Assembly (NCBI GenBank): GCA_026008535.1
Contig: BRKX01000003.1
Span: 58,863,001-58,927,000 of the forward strand
Direction: 5' to 3'
DNA length: 64,000 nt
Source: Perilla frutescens
Taxonomy: Eukaryota; Streptophyta; Magnoliopsida; Lamiales; Lamiaceae
In this document: positions 56,860 through 64,000 of the stretch, piece by piece
Layout of the letters: each line of letters starts with the position of its first letter
How positions within the stretch are numbered: position 1 is the stretch's first letter
Program-made: the position numbers and the translations under genes
Notes under the pieces: model-generated
What the model saw: only the letters and a program-made list of their open reading frames with translations
Database searches by the model: none
What the model was told of the DNA's origin: nothing

Positions 56860-57888
56860 AATCTTTTTTTCGTTTTGACGATGATATTTGAGAAAACTAA
56901 ATCATGAAATATAAATACTCTCGAGTTAGCTTTAATGATTCACAATTTCCATATAATTATATGTATACACACACACGTACTGGCAGGAAATTTCGAACTA
57001 CATTTTTGACAATTCATATTTAATTGCATTTTTTATAAAAAAAAAAAATCCAACCAATGCATCTATTCAAGAGTTGGGACGTCTGCATTTTCTGAAAAAA
57101 TAATTATAATTATTCAAGGTATGCACCTGTTGAGATGGGCGGGAGGAGGTATATGCATTTTTTGAATAATATTAAAAAATATTTATATAAATTATTCAAC
57201 CTCCGCATATATCTGTTGAAAGAGGTTGGACGCATCTCTTGAAGAGTTAGGTCAATGTCAAAAATCTATAAAAACCATTTTAGTGGAAGATATTCATGGA
57301 AGAAGAAAATCTATTGCCCTCAAAAGATTCCAATCCATTTTCTCAAAAACAGTGCAATTTTGCAAAATAAATATAATTATACTTTTGTGATTTATGATAG
57401 AAATGACGATGAGAAACCTATTTAATTGCATATATTTGTGACATTGGTTGTTGTCTTGCTTGAATATTTCCTATTGTGTAGGTAATGCAAAGTAGTCTGC
57501 ATTTTGAGTTCTGTATATGCAGACGAGTCCTATTCCGTAAAAAAAAAAAAAAAAAAAAGCAGCCCGAACGTGTTTGTAAGAAATATGGATTCATCACATA
57601 GTCAGGTTTTGTATATTTATTCCTCCGGATAGTGTTGTTACTGCTAGAATTTTCATCCTGAATTTGATTCCCTTTTCCTTTTTCTTGAATTTAATTATAT
57701 TTGTTCTACCTTCTAATTGGTTGTGGGAGGTTCTCTATTATTTTATTCTTGGAATATTGGGGATTTTTATTTGGAGAAAAATCGAATATTAGAGAATTTC
57801 ATAAGTTAGGATTCTTGATATTTCCTTTTGTGGGGATCGATTTTTTGGGTTTTTTTTCTCAATATTTGATGGATATATATATATATAT
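56860..57888. other. AT-rich DNA, no gene
   Basis: Contains an A run near 57540-57558. An open frame at 57701-57925 shows no domain. Confidence 0.4.
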
Positions 57889-59076
57889 AGGATATGGTTC
57901 ATATGAGAACACCTTGTTGGTGTGAGAAATGAGAACACATTTTACACCATCCATTTTAATGATCCAATGGTTGAGATTTAAGGTGGCAATTTCGTAAATA
58001 ATAGGGCAAAAAATAAGGAAGGAGGGCTATTTTCGTCCAAATCCATTAAAATTGATGATGTCAGCAATTAAAAAAAAATCTTAAAAACTTTAATCGACCA
58101 TAACTTCCTCGTTTTTAATCCAATGCACACAAAAAATATATCAAATTAAAGCTCTCTTCATGCTCTTTCATTTAAGATATCGAAAGTCTATGTTTGGATG
58201 AAAAAATATGAACGAAAAATAAAAAAGAAATTTTTTTACGCGTGCCCAGGTTGTAAATGCTTTCGTTAGCATATAATAATTCTTCGTCAGCATTATGATA
58301 ACATATGAACGTATGCTAATGAAGCATTTGTCATATGCTAACATAATATATTCGATGTGCTAACAAAGAATTATCATAATGCTAACATGGTATAAATTTA
58401 TTAGGGTTTATTAAATCTCAATTATGGTTTATTTAATCTCGATTATGGTTTATTCCATCTAATTATCATTATTCTTTTGAAATTTAATTTTTTGTTTATA
58501 GTTCTTAATTAATTATTATGGTTTATCCTATCCAATTATAATTTATAACGTATGTTGATAGAGTATTGTCATATACTAATATAGTGTATTCGCAATGCTG
58601 ACGAACCAAAACTATAATGCTAACGTAGTACAAATATATTATTATTATTATGATTTCTTTCAACTCATTTAGGGTTTACCACATCCAATCAATGTTTATT
58701 TCATCTAATTAGGTTTATTTCATCAAATTATGATTTTTTCCATTTAATTAGGGTTTATTAAATCGAATTAGGTTTATAATTAATTTTTAGAATATTTTTT
58801 TCGCCAACAATATTTGAAAACTTTAATTAGCATAACTATAATGCTTCGTTAGCATTATGATAATACTTTGTTAGCATAACGATCTGTTATCAAATCCTCC
58901 GCGATTTTTATAAGAATTACCAAATTACAGTAATACCCCCGCGCGAAAAACTTTTCAGATATTACAAAATTGTCACCGCCTTTTTCATCAAATCTGGACC
59001 TTTGATTTTTGATGGATGTGTGGTGTAAGATGTGTTCTCATTTCTCACACAAGGGGTTATTTTTATATAACCCCAC

Positions 59077-59080
<4 letters not shown>
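57889..59080. mobile_element. (TA)n-flanked TIR element, copy 1
   Basis: Both ends abut (TA)n tracts. Inverted ends of about 75 bp share GTGTGAGAAATGAGAACACA then TTACACCA. The interior has repeats of catatgctaacg/aagcattatgataa and of ggtttattccatctaatta. A second copy begins at 62690. Insertion into TA microsatellites recalls the rice Micron type, but the superfamily is unassigned. Confidence 0.7.
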
Positions 59081-59113
<33 letters not shown>

Positions 59114-59367
59114 GTGAGTTAGGCTTATGAAGTTTTTAGTAAAGCAGTCGGCGATTCAAAGGTTGATGAAGATAAAACATAAAAAAATATTGTTTAACGG
59201 GCTATGTACATATATACATGTAATTTAATCTTATAATGTTACGTTTTATTTAATTTCTAACTAAAAATATTTAATTTCCAGCATTTTCTAGACAAGAGTT
59301 ATTTTTATGATATTTACCTGATTAGAAATTAATATTTAATTTAATACAAATATTAAAATATGAACCA

Positions 59368-59394
59368 CGTGCATCGCACAGGCTAATGCACTAG
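59368..59394 (+). mobile_element. Helitron 3' terminus, plus strand
   Basis: Hairpin GTGC-ATC-GCAC at 59369-59379, 11-nt spacer, CTAG at 59391-59394, then T. Body extends to the left; 5' end not located. Confidence 0.6.
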
Positions 59395-59395
59395 T

Positions 59396-60256
59396 TATAA
59401 CTAAAACAAAAGTTATTACATCATTTATTGTATGAAATGAAATATCTTGAGGGAGCGCAAAGAACATGATTGAATTGACATAATATCCAATTTGAAGATG
59501 CCATACATTTAAAACGTGCATGTGAGATAGGAAAGGGAGTTGCTGTAGTCCCAATAATTGATTTATTATTGTGGAGTGTATATATAATATAATACTCGAA
59601 CATACTTTTGACTTTTGATGTTCATTAACAACATACGAAAAAAAATGGATACGTGTACATTTCGAGACCCACCGTCCTTTTTTTACAATTCAAAAACAAT
59701 AAACCAAAAAAAGGGGAAATTATAATGTCTCCAGGATATTAATTAATATATCTCATATTTTATTTTATCAATGTACATTATTTATATATTTATAATGTCA
59801 TTCAATACATATACAGAGACATCAGTATATGCTTACAACTCCTTTGCTCAATTTCAAATTCTTTGGTCTGAAAGTGGGGATACTGATAATCTTTGAGAGG
59901 CCCTGTGCGGGAGCTCACTTTGAGCACCCTCATAGACGGCATATAGATAGGGCATGAGCTACAAAATTATGGCTCCTCTACATATGTCATATATCGATAA
60001 CAAAAACTCTCTTATTTTGCAGAGAGATGATTTCTCATTCTTTGTTATACTTTCCTTAATCGTGTTAATCAACTATTTTATGGATATTTATGTCCAAATA
60101 TGACTATGGTACGAAAATATAATGAAAAATCGAAAAATGTACTCTCAATCGGTTCAATATTAATTGTGACCAAAAAGATGAGAGAATAAGGTTCGATCCA
60201 CCGTTCCTCGACTCGAAAAAGAAAAAAAATTACAGACAAAATTATTAGAAAAAATA
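59396..60256. other. AT-rich intergenic DNA
   Basis: No gene or element boundary recognised. Confidence 0.4.
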
Positions 60257-61346
60257 TTGTATGAGACCGACTAATGGGTCTCTTGTATTATACGGGTCAA
60301 ATATGATTCAAACCCGTCCTAAAAACACATTCAAACCCGCAAAAACAGTCAGACGTGTAGGCTTCACGCGCTCGCCCACACGCGGCCACGCGCGTATCAC
60401 TGGGTATAAAGTAAGTATCACTATGTATGAAGTAAAGTATTACTAATTACATGTTGAAATATTAAGTAGTATCACTATGTATGAAGTAAAGTATTACTAA
60501 TTACATGTTGAAATATCACTTAATATGAATTGAAGTATCATCAACTATGAAATATTTTCACATGCTAAGAAGAAAATAAATGAATTATTTTATGCATAAA
60601 TCATAATGTGGGAGTTTTAATTTTGTTGATTCATTTATCTTTTTTTTTAAATATGTTTGTTGACTCTCCATACATCACGCATCACTATGTATAAAGTAAA
60701 ATATCACTAATTACGCCCCGAAGTATTACTTAATATGAATGGAAGTATCATCAACTATGGAGTGTTTTCATATGCTAAAAAAATGAATTATTTTCTACAT
60801 AAATCATAATGTGGACTTTTAATTTAATTGATTCATTTATCTTTTTTTTAATGTGTTTGCTGATGCTCCATACAACAAGTACCACCATGTATGAAGTAAA
60901 GTATCACTAGCAATGAAGCGAAGTATCATTACCTATGAAATATCTAACAACCCCCATTTTCTTTTTTCTTTATTTTTATTTTTATTTTTTTTTTAGTTTT
61001 TTTTAAATCTTCATTTTATATTGAGCCCAATACATGAGCCAACGCGTTAACATCGGGCAAATGCATTGAATGAGACGTCGGATACAAAAATTAAATTAAT
61101 TCAATTAAATTTTATGGTTCATTAAGTTCATTCTAAAGTATATATTTATTTTAAAAAATTAAATTAATTCAATATATATATATATATTTATAAAAAAAAT
61201 AAAAAAAAATTAAAAAGTGAAAAAAAAGGAAAAGATGATGGAGAGGGAAAGAGGATCACGAAAAAAGAAAACAAAAAGAGAGAGCGGGCCAATTCATGGG
61301 TCAAATACCGTTTAATATAAGAGATTCGTTAGACAATCTCACACAA
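60257..61346. mobile_element. TIR element related to the 1551-2035 repeat
   Basis: Left end TTGTATGAGACCGACTAATG and right end (complement) TTGTGTGAGATTGTCTAACG pair over about 45 bp, both continuing TCTCTT-TATTA-ACGG. Inside are three degenerate units of about 205 bp (starting near 60410, 60670 and 60870) with tatcactatgtatgaagtaaagtat. Next is one copy of the 120-bp unit found at 1551-2035 (about 61030-61180), then a purine-rich tract. No clear target duplication. No transposase. Confidence 0.65.
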
Positions 61347-62100
61347 ATGTACCTCAAATTATTATCACGTTGAAGTTAATCATTATTTTGTTTTTCTTTT
61401 CACTCTATCGACTATCAAGGTTCAATACCACAGTCCACAAAATTATATATTCCAGAGAATCCAAAACATAAGTGGACAAAACAAAAGGCATTATATTCCC
61501 AGAAACTGAAATAAATTTATTTAAAATATACATATATCAATATGAGTTTGACATTATTTGTCGCCCAGCAGCATAAATTAATTTAGTTGGACCGACCATG
61601 CAATTGTTTAGTACTTATACTGTTATTCTTGATGCAGATAGGTCCGTCTGGACCATTTCGATCTGCTATTATGTCTATTAGGGTGGGCCTAAATTAAATT
61701 TAGATCTACAAAATAAATCGTTAGGCTAGTTAGAATGACTCATAGTTCGACGTTTTGACACCAGGAAATTTTATTAATTATTTTTTAAAAAGTTATTTTC
61801 ATGGCACGATTTTTGCGGTTCTGTACGCTAGGGAAGAACGGGACTGGTAGGGAAAAAAATTAAATCAAAATAGTACATTTGGTTATTAGTGAAGAACTGA
61901 AGATTAATTGAGCCCTTCCAATAAAAGAAATTATGGTTACGTCTATGTTCGTGTCTACTCTCTAGTACCCGAAGGGGGAGGATATAAATTTTCTTTTCAT
62001 GCCTATACACAACCCCAATGGTTTACGCATCATTAATAGTTAAGGTAAATATTTAAAAATATTATTTAGTAACTATTCTAAATAATATAAATTTAAAAAT
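61347..62100. other. AT-rich intergenic DNA
   Basis: No gene recognised. Confidence 0.4.
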
Positions 62101-62258
62101 ATCCACTTGTAGTACCAAAGTAGGTGCAAAATGGTGAACCGTTATAGTGGTTTACCTCTCCTGTGTAAGTTTGCAGGCTAATACACAGGGGCGAAGTTTA
62201 CCTAGTGCACACCACGGTAGCGGCTGCGGGTTACCCTCGACTTCCAAAAAAAAATAAG
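62100..62258 (+). mobile_element. SINE-like sequence
   Basis: Reads ggtttacctctcctgtgtaag, gcaggctaatacacaggggcg, then tttacctagtgcacacc and ggtagcggctgcgggttacc, ending in an A run. The order and the GGCTGCGGGTT end resemble plant SINEs as I remember them. No clean target duplication was fixed. Confidence 0.45.
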
Positions 62259-62689
62259 TACAATTAATAGGTTATTTTGACATTTTGAATATGCTGCACA
62301 TCAATTCTAATAATAAATCTGTTCTAAAAAAAATCTAATAATAATATACTTTTTTTTTTCTATTGCAACCAAACTTCATAAATTAAGCAGTTTTGAATCA
62401 TGCTAACAACCGACCAAAGCTTCCTCAAAGATCCCAGCTATATAGTACTAACCCTCAATATTATTTCAAATTTATGTATTCTCTTTGACTTTGATCGATT
62501 TTAAATAATTGTAACAATTATAATTTTTTTACATTATTTTATATCATAATATGAAATTTAATTATTTTGTGAACATAATATAGACTACGAAACACCTAGA
62601 TTGATCGTATAAAGTATAAAGTTACATTAGGATCAAATTAAAGAATTTTACTTTGGGGGGAGTGTGTGTATCTATATATATATATATAT

Positions 62690-64000
62690 AGGGAATGGAT
62701 CAAATGTGACATTTTTTCCTAGTGTGTGAACTAGAATCACAACCCCACCATCTAATTTAATGATCTAATGGTTGAAATTTAATGAAAAAGATGGTGGCAA
62801 CTTCGTAAATAATAAGGCAAAAAATAAAGGGAGGGTGTCTAGTTTCGTCTAAACCTTTAAGGGCTAGTTTGGTTTGGGTGATAAACCTAGTTTAACTTGG
62901 ATTGATAATATTATCTGGATTAATCACTTGTTTGGTTCGAATGATTGGAGCCCGGTATTGATGACGAGTCCGGCTTCAATCACTTATTTGAGTGATTATT
63001 CATCACCCCGATTTTGAGGTGATTATATTTATCAATCAAACATTTACTTATAAAATTACCCATATATACCCATCGCAAATAAAAAATAATTTTTTATCTA
63101 CATTATATATTGGATGATAAATAAAAATAATTACAATTTTAATAATTATTATGCGAATATTGATACATAAATATAATATTAATGTGTAATTAAAGAGGAT
63201 TTCCGAAGAAGAAACTATTTTAATTAATTATTTGTATACATTCATTATTTCCCAAAGTTTAGTAAATTATTTTTGTGCCTCGTTTATTTCCAATTTCACG
63301 ATTTTAATTATTTTTAAATAAAAAAATACAACTTTAATAATTATAAATGAATATCTTATATGAAGGGTAATTTATGTATTTTTCAACATTTTAATTCTAA
63401 TCATTCAATCCAAACAGAATATTGACAATCTATCATAAATCATTAAAATTGCAATCAAGCAAATCAAACACAATATTATTTTTATGCAAACAGTGCAATT
63501 ATACTTTATCCTATCAATCTTATCTATCCCATCAGCCGAACCAAACGGGGCCTAAAAGTGATGATGCCAGCAATTTAAAAAAAATGTTAAAAACTTTAAA
63601 CGATCATAACTTGTTCGTTTTTAATCCAATGCACGCAAAAAAATATTAAATTAAAGCTCTGTTCGTGTTCTTTCATTTAAGATGTCAGAATGCTATATTT
63701 AGATGCAAAAATATGGAAGAAAAATAAAAAAAATGTAAATATATACACATACCTAGGTTACAAATGTTTTCGTTAATTTATAATAATGTTTCGTCAGCAT
63801 TATGATAACGTATGCTAACAAAGCATTTGTCATATGCTAACGAAGAATTATCATAATGAGCATATATAGCACATATTTATTATGGTTTTTTCAATCTCAA
63901 TTATGGTTTATTCCATCTAATTATGATTAATAATTTTTTTTTAATTTTTTTTTTAGTTCTTAATTAATTATTATGGTTTATTCCATCTCTAATTATGGTT
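62690..64000. mobile_element. (TA)n-flanked TIR element, copy 2, cut by the window end
   Basis: Follows a (TA)n tract at 62672-62689 and matches copy 1 through aatgatctaatggttgaa, cttcgtaaataataaggc, taacttgttcgtttttaatcc and the gctaacg repeats. Interrupted by the Harbinger MITE at 62861-63552. Confidence 0.75.
62861..63552. mobile_element. PIF/Harbinger MITE nested in copy 2
   Basis: Left end GGGCTAGTTTGGTTTGGGTG and right end (complement) GGCCCCGTTTGGTTCGGCTG, flanked by TAA (62858-62860 and 63553-63555). 692 bp, no transposase. Copy 1 at 57889 provides the uninterrupted sequence. Confidence 0.85.

Noticed and set aside
1..64000. CRISPR arrays, bacterial operons, ribosomal RNA
   Set aside because: The window is plant nuclear; no direct-repeat spacer array or rRNA was seen.

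Overview
This window is plant nuclear DNA. It is AT-rich, has microsatellites and spliceosomal introns, and is almost entirely a nest of eudicot-type transposable elements: gypsy and copia LTR retrotransposons, MULE, CACTA, PIF/Harbinger, pogo-like, Stowaway, Helitron and SINE. A captured CYP93-like cytochrome P450 fragment fits a core eudicot, but the species cannot be named from the sequence. Only one small two-exon locus (52996-54395) looks like a possible host gene, and that model is tentative.

Layout. 1-3000: AT-rich DNA, a ~120-bp tandem repeat, and a Pack-type TIR element (2155-2988) carrying a broken P450 3' exon. 3848-5569: a non-autonomous CACTA element with a nested SINE. 5600-10450: AT-rich repeats, a perfect 25-bp hairpin, a 5'-truncated gypsy remnant split by a probable solo LTR, a LINE-type RNase H remnant and a Helitron end. 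11911-21729: a complete but decayed 9.8-kb gypsy element with two 1.57-kb LTRs and TSD TAATA, itself split by a 1.9-kb insertion. 23000-25700: microsatellite, a duplicated repeat interrupted by a pogo/Emigrant-like element, and a Stowaway MITE. 26274-38866: a giant 12.6-kb Mutator-like element with 370-391-bp TIRs. 39300-41420: short repeats and a Helitron end. 41427-51093: a 9.7-kb copia element with TSD TATGT, gag-pol plus a third ORF. 51200-64000: several PIF/Harbinger-type elements, the possible host gene, a (TA)n-flanked TIR family in two copies, another Helitron end and a SINE-like stretch.

The most unusual object is the 12.6-kb MULE. Besides a FAR1/MULE-type transposase (now broken) and a divergently transcribed 8-exon DUF1985-ULP1 protease gene (now broken), it carries three tandem two-exon genes with a Myb/SANT-like fold. 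Each has its own TATA box and the same phase-0 intron. The first two copies have stop codons; the third is fully open. A second unusual signal is an 11-bp inverted motif, TGTC-N3-GACA, found eleven times across the copia element in LTR, gag, pol, ORF3 and spacers alike.

All protein identities here come from reading motifs in the translated sequence. No database search was possible.
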